From contig CAMYAE010000006.1 of the NCBI GenBank assembly GCA_947253655.1, forward strand, positions 25,363 to 89,362: 64,000 bases of DNA, read 5' to 3'. The stretch is from an uncultured Bacteroidales bacterium (GTDB lineage Bacteria > Bacteroidota > Bacteroidia > Bacteroidales > UBA932). The notes beneath the pieces were generated by a model. It was not told the origin of the DNA and searched no databases. It was given only the letters and a program-made list of their open reading frames with translations. Positions 52,729-61,627 of this stretch are shown here, piece by piece. The stretch's first letter is position 1. Each line of letters begins with the position of its first letter. The position numbers and the translations under genes are program-made.

Positions 52729-53292
52729 ATGTACCACGACATTGAATGGACCATTACTATGGTTGACGGCAAAATAGCTTCAGTTTCAACTGATTTCAGC
52801 GGTGCGGCAAATCTGTTTTCAGAGTTGAAGAAAGTTCCGTACAGGTCTGTATGTGAAATACATTGTCGTAAAATCAGCACAAAAGAACTTTTTGAAATTT
52901 CCGACAACGTGAGGTGGGAGGATCTTCGACTGTTCGGCACCAAGTTCAGAGTAATGGTGTGGAAAAGGCTTTTTGAACTGACGCATTCGGACGGGAATGC
53001 CGAAAATCCTGCTCCGGCTCTTGTCAGTTATTCGGACTTTGCCGAGAGTATAGGGAAAGGGCCGGGGGTAAGGGCAGTGGCTCATGCAATAGGGTTGAAT
53101 CCGATTCCGGTCATTATTCCGTGTCACCTGATTATCCCAAAAGAGACAATGGTGCGGCTACAGGCTATGCAAAGCAGCAACTTGTTCCGGTGGAAGGCTT
53201 TGTACACCCTTGATGGCAATGTGGATTATGGAGAATATGCCCTTGGTGCGTCTTTGAAGCATAAACTGATAGGGCTTCACCTTAGCAGGTGA
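52729..53292 (+). CDS. ogt: Methylated-DNA-protein cysteine methyltransferase, variant motif
   Basis: A 187-residue Ogt/Ada-type O6-alkylguanine transferase. The C-terminal domain shows VSYSDFAESIGKGPGVRAVAHAIGLNP (arginine finger in RAVAHA) and the active-site motif IPCHLII with acceptor Cys132. The usual PCHR is PCHL here (Leu134). The N-terminal RNase-H-like domain is present. The acceptor Cys and His are intact, so repair activity is likely kept. It lies 22 nt after GH20 and ends next to repeat copy 3. Confidence 0.88.
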   Translation: MYHDIEWTITMVDGKIASVSTDFSGAANLFSELKKVPYRSVCEIHCRKISTKELFEISDNVRWEDLRLFGTKFRVMVWKRLFELTHSDGNAENPAPALVSYSDFAESIGKGPGVRAVAHAIGLNPIPVIIPCHLIIPKETMVRLQAMQSSNLFRWKALYTLDGNVDYGEYALGASLKHKLIGLHLSR

Positions 53293-53335
53293 CAACGAAA
53301 AGTCCTTACACCGGCTTTTGGGGATTGTCCGGGCC

Positions 53336-53540
53336 TGTCATTTCGAAGGAGTGACAGCGACTGAGAAATCTGCCCAAACGCATGCCGCAGATCCCTATGC
53401 CTGCTTTGCAGGCTCTGGATGACAGTACTGCATTCCTTTTCGCAGATTATTACGGGCTAACGCCCTCATAATGACAATGAGACTTTCTTACGCCGCCTCA
53501 TAATGACAATGAGGTGCCCTCATAATGACAACGAGAGCAG
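53336..53540 (+). repeat. Intergenic dispersed repeat, copy 3
   Basis: Lies between ogt and the convergent OmpA-type gene. It begins with TGTCATTTCGAAGGAGTGAC, contains a flank close to copy 2 (53387-53440) and the 37-nt core at 53441-53477, and then several degenerate CCTCATAATGACAA units up to about 53540. The spacer holds no gene. Confidence 0.88.
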
Positions 53541-53557
53541 GGTATCATGATCAGGAA

Positions 53558-53592
53558 ACAAAAAAGGAGGCACTTAGGGCCTCCTTTTTTTT
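53558..53592. terminator. Bidirectional terminator between ogt and the OmpA-type gene
   Basis: The stem AGGAGGC/GCCTCCT (53565-53585) has a 7-nt loop and is flanked by a run of A on the left and eight T on the right, so it can end transcription from both sides. Confidence 0.85.
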
Positions 53593-53608
53593 CATTGTCG
53601 AAAGTCGC

Positions 53609-54298
53609 CTAATTTCCGGCAGACTGATTCTCGGCAGCTTTAATCATATTCTCGTTGGCGGAAATGAAAATTTCCACGCGACGATTCTGTGCACGTCCTT
53701 CGGCAGTATCGTTGCTTGCCACAGGCTCGTTGTATGATTTGCCCTCTTGTGACAGTCGGTTGGTAGCAATACCGCAACTTTGCAGATAGGATGCAACTGC
53801 GGCTGCTCTTTGTGCGGAAATACGTTCATTCACCGCGGCTGACCCGGTGTTGTCGGTGTGCCCGAAGATAGAAATGTCTGTCTCTTTCATATCCGACATC
53901 TGGTTTGCAAACTCTTTCAGCTCCTTTTTTGAAGCATTGCTAAGCTTAATGCCGTTTGTCGGGAACAGGATGCCGCTTGCGAAAGTAACCTTGATTGCCT
54001 TAAGTCCATTGCTGTCCTCAACAGTCTCAACCTGGGCGTTTTCGAGAGCAGCGAGCTCCTCTGCTTTCTTGTCCATCTGTTTACCGATGACAGCGCCTGT
54101 GCCGGCTCCTACTGCAGTACCTATAGCGGCTCCTATAGCAGCTCCTTTAGCATCCTTTCCGATAAGCAGTCCAAGCCCTGCACCCAAAGCTGCACCGGCT
54201 CCTGAACCTATAAGCGTACCTTTTGCGCTATTTGACGAATTGCCACATCCCGGAAGGAGGATGATAGCGCACATAAGTGTTAAAATTCCTTTTCTCAT
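53609..54298 (-). CDS. OmpA-family lipoprotein with glycine-zipper segment
   Basis: The ATG at 54298 gives a 229-residue protein with lipoprotein signal (MRKGILTLMCAIILLPGC); an in-frame ATG further upstream at 54409 lacks a signal. Residues about 25-70 are a Gly/Ala-rich glycine zipper (GTLIGSGAGAALGAGLG), a membrane-associated motif. Residues about 100-215 are the OmpA C-terminal peptidoglycan-binding domain (FGHTDNTGS, NERISAQRAAAV, AEGRAQNRRVEI). It probably tethers the outer membrane to the cell wall. It has its own leader with a candidate -7 box. Confidence 0.93.
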   Translation of the reverse strand: MRKGILTLMCAIILLPGCGNSSNSAKGTLIGSGAGAALGAGLGLLIGKDAKGAAIGAAIGTAVGAGTGAVIGKQMDKKAEELAALENAQVETVEDSNGLKAIKVTFASGILFPTNGIKLSNASKKELKEFANQMSDMKETDISIFGHTDNTGSAAVNERISAQRAAAVASYLQSCGIATNRLSQEGKSYNEPVASNDTAEGRAQNRRVEIFISANENMIKAAENQSAGN

Positions 54299-54354
54299 AT
54301 TGTCAAAATTATTAATTATTTTAATAATGCTTTCGGCATAGGCCGACTTTATGT

Positions 54355-54362
54355 CAAAGATA
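54355..54362 (-). promoter_or_regulatory. Candidate -7 box for the OmpA-type gene
   Basis: TATCTTTG on the minus strand lies 56 nt before the start codon at 54298. No matching -33 element at 19-nt spacing. Confidence 0.4.
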
Positions 54363-54456
54363 AGAAAAATTATTGACAATAAATCGCGGTCGGCTATATC
54401 CAAATCCAAATATAATATATATATTTATAAATAATGGTAAAGATATTCGAAAAGCT

Positions 54457-54864
54457 ATGAAAAAGATTATATTGCTAATAGCAAGCATCTTATTATCAGT
54501 CTCCTGTGCTAATAATGCCAATATGAAGGTGTTGGAAGCGACAATGGAAAGGATAAAAGAAAAATGCCCTTTCAAGGTGGCGGAAGGACTGACAATAATG
54601 GACGCCTATGTCAAAGACAAGGTCGCAGTTGAAGTGCTGAGATTTGATAAACGCAAAAAAGCCGATTTTGACTCCTTACAAGCAGTGATCGGAGCAAAAT
54701 CGGCAATAATCGCAAGTTTCCGTGACATTGTTAAGGCCGATGAAATGGTTCATTCGGCTGTCGCCGCAAAAGCTATTATCAGATATATCTACAACGACAA
54801 TAAAGGCGAAGAGATCTACCGAGTAGATATTCTTCCAAAAGAATACCTGCACCTTACGGACTAA
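54457..54864 (+). CDS. Small lipoprotein of unknown function
   Basis: The ATG at 54457 gives 135 residues with a lipoprotein signal (MKKIILLIASILLSVSC); an earlier in-frame ATG lacks one. The mature part is charged alpha/beta (FKVAEGLTIMDAYVKDKVAVEV, IIRYIYNDNKGEEIYRVDI). I do not recognise the family. It is divergent from the OmpA-type gene, and its stop codon shares bases with the stop of the convergent PII-like gene at 54861. Confidence 0.75.
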   Translation: MKKIILLIASILLSVSCANNANMKVLEATMERIKEKCPFKVAEGLTIMDAYVKDKVAVEVLRFDKRKKADFDSLQAVIGAKSAIIASFRDIVKADEMVHSAVAAKAIIRYIYNDNKGEEIYRVDILPKEYLHLTD

Positions 54865-55154
54865 TATGCCTGCTCGATATGCCAGACAAATCCCCTAAGT
54901 CCGAGATCGGGCGAGGCCTCGTCTTTGGCCTTAATGGCAGACATAACGGCTTCTACTTTATCGTCCGGCACAATCGTTAGGATTGCGTGATTCTGAACAG
55001 GCCAGGCGTGATTGCCAAAATGCGGTTGGCCGTTTGAGCTGCCGCAACCTGAAATATCCTCCCACCTCGTAAACCCCCTCTGTCCAAGGTCTGACAGCAT
55101 TTCAGCTATCTCTTCATTATAGGCCTGATTATATGCTATAAATATTGCTTTCAT
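54861..55154 (-). CDS. PG0541-type, PII-like transporter-associated protein
   Basis: A 97-residue protein with the ferredoxin-like/PII-like pattern MKAIFIAYNQ...ILTIVPDDKVEAVMSAIKA and a central GCGSSNGQPHFGNHAW loop, as in the family found next to Bacteroidota RND pumps. It lies 9 nt after the RND pump gene and ends the efflux operon. A regulatory partner role for the pump is inferred from constant neighbourhood and fold similarity only. Confidence 0.85.
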   Translation of the reverse strand: MKAIFIAYNQAYNEEIAEMLSDLGQRGFTRWEDISGCGSSNGQPHFGNHAWPVQNHAILTIVPDDKVEAVMSAIKAKDEASPDLGLRGFVWHIEQAY

Positions 55155-55163
55155 GGTATTATG

Positions 55164-58100
55164 CTATTTTTCAGCCGATTTCTTCTCCGAGCGTTTTTCT
55201 TGTCTGGTTGCAAACACGCAATAAACCGTGGGAATAAGTATGAGTGTAATCAATGTGGAAACCGTAAGTCCCCAGCATACTGTCATACCCAACGAACGCC
55301 ACATCTCCGAGCCTTCGCCTCTGCCTATTGCAAGCGGAATCATACCCAATACCGTAGTGAGTGTTGTCATCAGGATAGGACGCAGACGGCTTCCTGCTGC
55401 GGTAACCGATGCTTCTATCACGCTCATGCCCCTTTCCCGCATTAGAATCGTATAATCAATCAGAACTATACCATTCTTGACCACTATGCCTAAAAGGATA
55501 ATGATTCCAATCATTGCCATCACTCCGAGAGGGGTATTGGTCGCCCAAAGGCCTAAAATCACTCCCGTAAAAGCGAAAGGCACCGAGAACATAATCACAA
55601 AAGGACTCATAAATGACTCGAACTGTGAAGCCATAACCATATATACCAATATGACTATCAATATCATAAGTACGGTCAGGTTAAAAAACATCGTTTTCTG
55701 CTCCTCAAAGTCTCCGGCAATTTCCACTGACATATTATTAGGGATATTCGTGGATTCTATGATTTTCTTTGACGATTCTACCGCCTCGCTCAGAGCGTGT
55801 CCGGGGGATATTGCTCCGCTTATTTTTATATAACGCTCCCTGTTCTTCCTCTCGATTGTAGGAGGGATACTCGTTTCAACAACCTCTCCCAACTCTTTTA
55901 TACGCAGCCCCTTGCCCATTGGGTTATAGATGATTACATTTTCTATATCTTCAATGCTTGTCCGGAATTCTTTTGCCAATCTGACCCGTATGTTGTACTC
56001 GTCTCCCTCTTCGCGATAGAAAGAATTGACAGCACCCTTCATTGCAGCACTGAATGCCGCAGCCGCTGTCGTAGAATTCAGACCGTTCAATGCAAGTTTG
56101 GTCCTGTCGAAATCCACTTGATAACCAGGGGTGTAGTCATCCCGGCTTAGCGTCACCTGAGAGAAGGCGGCGTCATCAAGCATCCTTTTCTGCAACTCCC
56201 TCGCTACAATATCGGTTTCATTAAAGTCGTAGCCGTACAATTCTAGATTTACGGTTGAAGCACTGCCCATACCGCCCATACCTTCCGATACGGTGGCTTT
56301 TTTAACTTCCGGATAGTCTTTGATGTCCTTTCGGATTATATCCATTATCTCGGCAGAAGAACGTTTTCTTTTCTCCATTGAGCCAAGATTTATATTCATG
56401 GATATAATATTGGAGCCTGAAGCTTGAAGATTGCTAAAAGTACCGCTGGCACTTACCTGACCGAAGTTGTACTGCATTATCTTGATTTCAGGGATTTCCT
56501 TTCTAAGGCGTTCGGCAAACCTTGCTGCAAATTCTGCCGTAACGGATTGCTCGGTGCCTACGGGCAGTACCAGATTAACTGTCACCCTTCCTTGGTCGGC
56601 GGCAGGGAAAAATTCCGTTTTCAGCCCCGGTCCCAATACTGCCAACACAAAGATAAATATTCCCAATGAACTGAATATGACCGTCTTTCTATGCACTACC
56701 GCCCAGTTAATAATCTTTGCATATCCATTTGAAATATTTGAAAGGAATTTCTCGATAGGTCCAAAAATGGCATTATGCAGCCTGCCGTTCTTCGTATTGC
56801 CCCTAAGCAACCTCGAACAAAGCATAGGCACTAAGGTCAGGGCGGCGGTGGTGGATATAATCATTATTATACTGACTATGAATCCGAGCTGTCTGAACAG
56901 CATTCCTGCCATGCCTGATATCATCGTCAAAGGGAGGAAAACGCAAAGCATAGTCAAAGTGGAGGCGATTACGGAAATGCCGACTTCGGACGTTCCGTGA
57001 ACGGCAGCTTCATTTGGTTTCTCTCCTCTTTCAAGGTGGGTCGAGACGTTTTCCAAAACTACTATGGCATCGTCCACAACCATTCCTATCGCAATTGACA
57101 GGGCGGACATGGATATGATGTTCAAGGTATTGCCCGTAGCGAACAGATATACCAAAGAGCCTAAAAGAGCGATAGGTATGGACAAGACTATGATAAATGT
57201 CGCTCTCCACTTGCCAAGAAACACATAAACTACCATCATCACAACCAAAAGAGTGATCAGTATCGTCTCTTTCAAAGAGTTTATACTGTTGATGATATTG
57301 TCCGATGAGTCGATGACGGGAGTAATCTTGATGTCAGAAGGCAGAGTCTTTTCTATTTCTTTCAATTTTTTCTTTATGGCCTTAATCACGTTTACCGTAT
57401 TGGCTCCGGCCTGCTTCTGAATGACGATTGTGGCAGACCTTCTGTCTCCCGTAGGGTTTTCCCCGCCAAAGGAAGTGTACGACTCCTGTAGTTTCTCCTC
57501 AAGACCGTCCTCCACCGTGGCGATGTCTTTCAGCAGGACGACTTGACCGTTGAAAGTGCCGACCACTATTTCCAGAAGTTCAGAAGGGTCTTTCAACTCT
57601 TTCTCCACTCTTAAAGTGTAGGTCTCGGTCCCTATATCTATGTTGCCGGAAGGAATGTTCCTGTTTTCTCCGGCAATTATTTGCGATATTCTTTGGACGG
57701 ACAACCCGTATGCTTGAAGCTTGTTGGGATCACAGTAAACCTGTATTTCCCTCTTCGGTGCTCCGTTTACCGAGATTGTGCCAACTCCGTTAACCCTTCC
57801 CAAAGGGGTTTTCACCTGATCTTCAAGGATTTTCCCCAGCCCCGGTGCACTCTCTTCCGCAGTAGCGGACAATAGGATGATAGGCATATCCTCGGCACTG
57901 AATTTAAACAATACCGGCACTGTCGCTCCTGCCGGTAGGGCGGAATTTACAAGATCGAGCTTGTCCCTGACATCATTGCTTGCCTCGTCTATATTCGTCC
58001 CGTATTCGAACTCCAATGTAATTACACAGATATTTTCACGTGATGAAGAAGTAAGGTTCTTGAGGTTCGCAACGCTGTTCAACGTGTTTTCGAGCACCTT

Positions 58101-58292
58101 TGTAAGATTGTTCTCTATATCGGATGCACTTGCTCCCGGATATGATGAAAGCACCATTACCACATTTGCATCAAAATCAGGGAACAATGCAATGGAAGTG
58201 TTAATAAGGGAGAAGATTCCGAAAATCGCGAAAGCTATGAAAACCAAGGCCGTCGTGACAGGATGCTTCACCGCCGATCTATATATACTCAT
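55164..58292 (-). CDS. RND efflux pump inner-membrane subunit (HAE1/AcrB type)
   Basis: A 1042-residue proton-driven RND permease of the hydrophobe/amphiphile efflux family. It has an N-terminal transmembrane helix (TALVFIAFAIFGIFSLI), two large periplasmic loops, and helix bundles with the family motif GMVVDDAIVVLENV (Asp pair for proton relay) and GIVVKNGIVLIDY. It forms a tripartite system with the adaptor (58304-59341) and TolC-like channel (59344-60855). Drug range is unknown. The operon is headed by tetR. Confidence 0.97.
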   Translation of the reverse strand: MSIYRSAVKHPVTTALVFIAFAIFGIFSLINTSIALFPDFDANVVMVLSSYPGASASDIENNLTKVLENTLNSVANLKNLTSSSRENICVITLEFEYGTNIDEASNDVRDKLDLVNSALPAGATVPVLFKFSAEDMPIILLSATAEESAPGLGKILEDQVKTPLGRVNGVGTISVNGAPKREIQVYCDPNKLQAYGLSVQRISQIIAGENRNIPSGNIDIGTETYTLRVEKELKDPSELLEIVVGTFNGQVVLLKDIATVEDGLEEKLQESYTSFGGENPTGDRRSATIVIQKQAGANTVNVIKAIKKKLKEIEKTLPSDIKITPVIDSSDNIINSINSLKETILITLLVVMMVVYVFLGKWRATFIIVLSIPIALLGSLVYLFATGNTLNIISMSALSIAIGMVVDDAIVVLENVSTHLERGEKPNEAAVHGTSEVGISVIASTLTMLCVFLPLTMISGMAGMLFRQLGFIVSIIMIISTTAALTLVPMLCSRLLRGNTKNGRLHNAIFGPIEKFLSNISNGYAKIINWAVVHRKTVIFSSLGIFIFVLAVLGPGLKTEFFPAADQGRVTVNLVLPVGTEQSVTAEFAARFAERLRKEIPEIKIMQYNFGQVSASGTFSNLQASGSNIISMNINLGSMEKRKRSSAEIMDIIRKDIKDYPEVKKATVSEGMGGMGSASTVNLELYGYDFNETDIVARELQKRMLDDAAFSQVTLSRDDYTPGYQVDFDRTKLALNGLNSTTAAAAFSAAMKGAVNSFYREEGDEYNIRVRLAKEFRTSIEDIENVIIYNPMGKGLRIKELGEVVETSIPPTIERKNRERYIKISGAISPGHALSEAVESSKKIIESTNIPNNMSVEIAGDFEEQKTMFFNLTVLMILIVILVYMVMASQFESFMSPFVIMFSVPFAFTGVILGLWATNTPLGVMAMIGIIILLGIVVKNGIVLIDYTILMRERGMSVIEASVTAAGSRLRPILMTTLTTVLGMIPLAIGRGEGSEMWRSLGMTVCWGLTVSTLITLILIPTVYCVFATRQEKRSEKKSAEK

Positions 58293-58303
58293 CTCATTGG
58301 TTT

Positions 58304-59341
58304 TTAATCGTTAATTACTTCAACCGGGCTTCCGTTTTTCAGGCTTGCACTGCCTATTGTGGCAACCACATCGCCTACGGATATGCCTTCAAGTATTTCA
58401 TAAGAGGTCCCGAAATGTCTTCCGAGTTTGACAGGAACGCTTTTTACGGTGTTGTCAGGCTGCAAAACGAAAACCTGTCTTTGGCCTGCTCCCTTCATTC
58501 TTACAACGGCCACATCAGGCACCACTACGCTGTGATTGATTCTGAAAGTAACCGCCACCTTGGCATACATTCCCGGTCTCAACTTTCTGTCGTTGTTCGG
58601 GACCACTATTTCTGTAAGGAAAGTATGTGTAGCCGCATCAATGGTGGGGTGTATTCTGTGTATTGTCCCTTTGAAGGTCATTCCCGGCAGGGCGTCTACC
58701 GTTATGCTTGCATTGTCGCCTTTACTGATTTTTGTGTAGTCACTCTCCGAGATGCCGACAAGAAGTTTTACGGGTGAAATCTGCTGCACCACATATATTG
58801 GCCGGCCCATGGCGAAGAGGTCGCCCCTGTCATAATTTCTGGCTGTTACCACTCCTGAAATAGGGGAGCGCAATATTGTGTTCTCATAAAGGTTGCGGTA
58901 GGAGCTCCTGCCAACTTCAAGTGCAAGTTCAATGGCCTCAAAATCCGATTTGGAGACACCGCCTTCCTCGTACAGTCCCTTAATACGGCTAAACTCCGTA
59001 GAGTCTTTCGTAAGCTTCAATCTTGCCTGACTGAGTTGCACCTTGTCCATCTCGGCAAGAATCTGGCCCTTATTTACAAAATCACCTATTTCAACATTTA
59101 TTTTCTGTATCCTCGATCCGCTCATAGGAGCTATGTTGTTGATTGCATAAGGCATAACCGTAGAAGAATATGTCTCAGTTTGTGGCACCTCGCCTGACAC
59201 GGCTGAAAATGTTTCAATCTTTACGGCCTTGTTTTCTGCGGAATCCGCTTCGGAAACGGTCTTCTTATCATTGCCGTTTCCACAACCTGCGATTGCAGCC
59301 GCAAATCCGGCTAAAAGTAAAGTTCTAAGAATTGTTTTCAT
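58304..59341 (-). CDS. RND efflux periplasmic adaptor subunit
   Basis: A 345-residue membrane-fusion protein with lipoprotein signal (AAIAGC). Lipoyl/barrel-sandwich halves surround a hairpin (NVEIGDFVNKGQILAEMD and RSPISGVVTARNYDRGDLF), followed by a beta-barrel and a membrane-proximal domain (VPDVAVVRMKGAGQRQVFVL). It links pump and outer-membrane channel. Spacings are 2 nt after the TolC-like gene and 11 nt before the pump gene. Confidence 0.96.
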   Translation of the reverse strand: MKTILRTLLLAGFAAAIAGCGNGNDKKTVSEADSAENKAVKIETFSAVSGEVPQTETYSSTVMPYAINNIAPMSGSRIQKINVEIGDFVNKGQILAEMDKVQLSQARLKLTKDSTEFSRIKGLYEEGGVSKSDFEAIELALEVGRSSYRNLYENTILRSPISGVVTARNYDRGDLFAMGRPIYVVQQISPVKLLVGISESDYTKISKGDNASITVDALPGMTFKGTIHRIHPTIDAATHTFLTEIVVPNNDRKLRPGMYAKVAVTFRINHSVVVPDVAVVRMKGAGQRQVFVLQPDNTVKSVPVKLGRHFGTSYEILEGISVGDVVATIGSASLKNGSPVEVIND

Positions 59342-59343
59342 AT

Positions 59344-60855
59344 CTATCTATTGTTCAATGAATTTATTGAGTATGTGTCAAGGTTGGCCGAGCCATCGTC
59401 ATTTATAAAATCGTAACCTATTGTCTGCTCCAACTTTGCTTTGGCAACTATAAAATTGAAAATGGCCTGTGCTTCAGCCAGCCTGGACCGGGTCAGAACC
59501 AACTGTGCATCATTCAGATCAGTTAGTGTGCTTTTGCCGAGATTATATGACGTCTCTGAAATGTCATAGGCCTTTTGAGCCATTCCGACAGCCTCTTGTG
59601 CCGCAGCGTAACTCTTAAAATTGGTTTCCATGGTATTGGTATATTGCCTTATGGCTATTTTAAGCTGCCTCTCGGTGTTGATTCTCTGGAGGTCGAGTTC
59701 GGTCGCCTGGACTTTTGCTTGTCTCACGTCATTGTATCTCTTTCCTCCTGAAAAAACAGGAATTGCCAGACTTATTCCCACATAAGAGTGCGGTGTCCAA
59801 CGGTATTCGCTGAATTTGAAGTCATTGGCCATGGCATTCATGCTGTATGAAAAATTGGCGGCCAGAGAAGGCAAGTAGGCGTATTGCTTTAATTTCACCA
59901 TTTGTGCAAGTTGCTCCGCCTGTATCGATAACTGACGCATTACGGTATTTCTATCCACGGAAGTAGAATCTGACCGGCTGAAGTCATACAGCATTTCCCC
60001 TGAATAATCATCCAAAGACCCGGACACATCTATGTCTCGATCGAGGTCTATACCTATAACCGCCTTAAGCTGCCATAGTCCAAGAACTATTGAGCTTTCA
60101 GCATTGTACAGATTAGGAATGGCATTAGCGACATTAGCCTTGGCTCTCGTATATTCGAGTTCGGAAGCCTTGAAAGCCTTATATCTTTTCTCCGTCTGCT
60201 TGAAATTCTCTTCAGCGTTGTCATAGACGCTTTTATAGACATTGAAAGCCTCTTTTGCCAATAATACTGAAAAATAAGCCTGCTTGACCTGCGTCACCAT
60301 TTCCAGCCGCGAGGACCTCGCCTTTTCTACAGCCAGTTCCACGGTGCTGCCGGAAATGTCAAGGCTTTTCCAAAGTTGGGCGTTGACCAATGGCATCGAA
60401 GCGGAAATTCCACCATTGTAGGTGTTCCACCTGCCCACTTCAATACCCTCTTTTGAGGACGGAAACTTCGGCTTTCCTGTGCCTGTGCCACTGCCTGTAC
60501 CACTGCCTGTACCACTGCCTGTGCCGCTTCCCCCCATAAACTTGCTCATATCGAAGTCCATGTACATTACCTGCTTCTTGATAGTGCGCTGAAACACGGC
60601 GGCGATGTCGATCTTCGGGAAAAGCGAAGCATAGGTGCCTTTCTTCGCATATCCTGCCCTTTCCACTTCTTTGTCCGCCACCTTTACCGAGATGTTCTCG
60701 CATAATGCGATTTTCAGGGCGTCTTCAAGACCCAGCACTAACCGGGAGGTGTCCTTTGGTCCGACGTTCTCCCGTGCACCGGCAGGTAAGCTTGAGCAGA
60801 CTGCTCCGAAAAGTACCCCGATTGACATTAAAATTACTCTTATTGTCATAGTCAT
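59344..60855 (-). CDS. TolC-family outer-membrane efflux channel with SGTG repeats
   Basis: A 503-residue TolC-family protein (start at 60855, or 60849) with signal peptide and two outer-membrane efflux repeats (ALKIALCENISVKVADKEVERA; AQLVLTRSRLAEAQAIFNFIVAKA). A low-complexity insert GGSGTG...GTGTGKP at about residues 108-130 is encoded by four 12-bp units (60482-60529) and probably lies in an extracellular loop. It follows tetR by 3 nt and precedes the adaptor gene by 2 nt. Confidence 0.95.
   Translation of the reverse strand: MTMTIRVILMSIGVLFGAVCSSLPAGARENVGPKDTSRLVLGLEDALKIALCENISVKVADKEVERAGYAKKGTYASLFPKIDIAAVFQRTIKKQVMYMDFDMSKFMGGSGTGSGTGSGTGSGTGTGKPKFPSSKEGIEVGRWNTYNGGISASMPLVNAQLWKSLDISGSTVELAVEKARSSRLEMVTQVKQAYFSVLLAKEAFNVYKSVYDNAEENFKQTEKRYKAFKASELEYTRAKANVANAIPNLYNAESSIVLGLWQLKAVIGIDLDRDIDVSGSLDDYSGEMLYDFSRSDSTSVDRNTVMRQLSIQAEQLAQMVKLKQYAYLPSLAANFSYSMNAMANDFKFSEYRWTPHSYVGISLAIPVFSGGKRYNDVRQAKVQATELDLQRINTERQLKIAIRQYTNTMETNFKSYAAAQEAVGMAQKAYDISETSYNLGKSTLTDLNDAQLVLTRSRLAEAQAIFNFIVAKAKLEQTIGYDFINDDGSANLDTYSINSLNNR
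60482..60529. repeat. 12-bp tandem repeat in the TolC-like gene (4 copies)
   Basis: Units CCTGTGCCACTG, CCTGTACCACTG (twice) and CCTGTGCCGCTT encode SGTG four times on the minus strand. The 12-bp unit keeps the reading frame, so copy changes alter only loop length. Confidence 0.95.
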
Positions 60856-60858
60856 GAT

Positions 60859-61488
60859 TTATTTGGTGTCAATTTTTGAAAGTTTGGCATATTCGCTCCA
60901 GCCCTTTTCTGACAGAATAGAGCTTAGTACTATTTCCATATATGCCGATGAGAGCCTTCTGTTAGATATCCTGCGACCTTTAGTAGGAATTTCCCCGTCT
61001 ATATAAGATACCATTGCCTTGTGCGTCATGACAAGGAGAAAAAGGATGGCATCCATATCAATATCCCGCTTGAAATACCCTTCCGCAACCCCTCTTTCCA
61101 TGTATTCCTTGGCAATTTCTTTTAACATGTCGTGCTTTTTGCAGAAATGCTTTTTCAGCGTATTCGGATAATATTTGCGCACGTCGCCCATTATCCTCTT
61201 GTCAGTAGAGAACATCTTCTTTTTCTCTACCTCATAAAGAGTTATCGCCATCACCTCTATCGGATTCTTGTCATGAAGCAATGCGTTGAAATAGTCTATC
61301 TTTTTCTGTAGGTGATAGCCTATAACCTCCTCTACAAGATCTTCTTTTTGTGAATAATATTGGTAAAATGTCTTTTTCGAGATGCTGATACGCCTGCACA
61401 CGTCATCAATAGTGACATCTCTGACGCCTCTTTCAGAGAACAGCTCATCAGCCGAATCCAGAATTCTGTCTTTCATTTCATCTGCCAT
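60859..61488 (-). CDS. TetR/AcrR family transcriptional regulator of the efflux operon
   Basis: A 209-residue TetR-family repressor. The N-terminal HTH is clear (DVTIDDVCRRISISKKTFYQYYSQKEDLV) and the C-terminal half is an all-helical ligand domain. It is the first gene of the operon with the TolC-like channel, adaptor, pump and PII-like protein, so it most likely autoregulates the whole unit. A palindrome over the predicted -33 element at 61542-61553 is a candidate binding site. Confidence 0.94.
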   Translation of the reverse strand: MADEMKDRILDSADELFSERGVRDVTIDDVCRRISISKKTFYQYYSQKEDLVEEVIGYHLQKKIDYFNALLHDKNPIEVMAITLYEVEKKKMFSTDKRIMGDVRKYYPNTLKKHFCKKHDMLKEIAKEYMERGVAEGYFKRDIDMDAILFLLVMTHKAMVSYIDGEIPTKGRRISNRRLSSAYMEIVLSSILSEKGWSEYAKLSKIDTK

Positions 61489-61514
61489 AGCCGTATGAAT
61501 TACGATTACGGAAG

Positions 61515-61545
61515 CAAAGCTACTCCGAATAATCTGAAAAACAAA
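61515..61545 (-). promoter_or_regulatory. Promoter of the tetR-efflux operon
   Basis: On the minus strand TTTG (61545-61542), a 19-nt spacer and TAGCTTTG (61522-61515) match the Bacteroidota consensus fully; the leader to the tetR ATG is about 20 nt. Confidence 0.68.
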
Positions 61546-61553
61546 ATATTTTG
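61542..61553. promoter_or_regulatory. Candidate TetR operator (12-nt perfect palindrome)
   Basis: CAAAATATTTTG is a perfect palindrome covering the -33 element of the operon promoter. TetR-family dimers bind such palindromes, so binding here would block RNA polymerase. Confidence 0.5.
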
Positions 61554-61627
61554 CAATATATTTTTATGCTTATAATGTAACTAATTGATTTGTAATGGTT
61601 TCGTAATAAAACTACAAAACTATTAAA

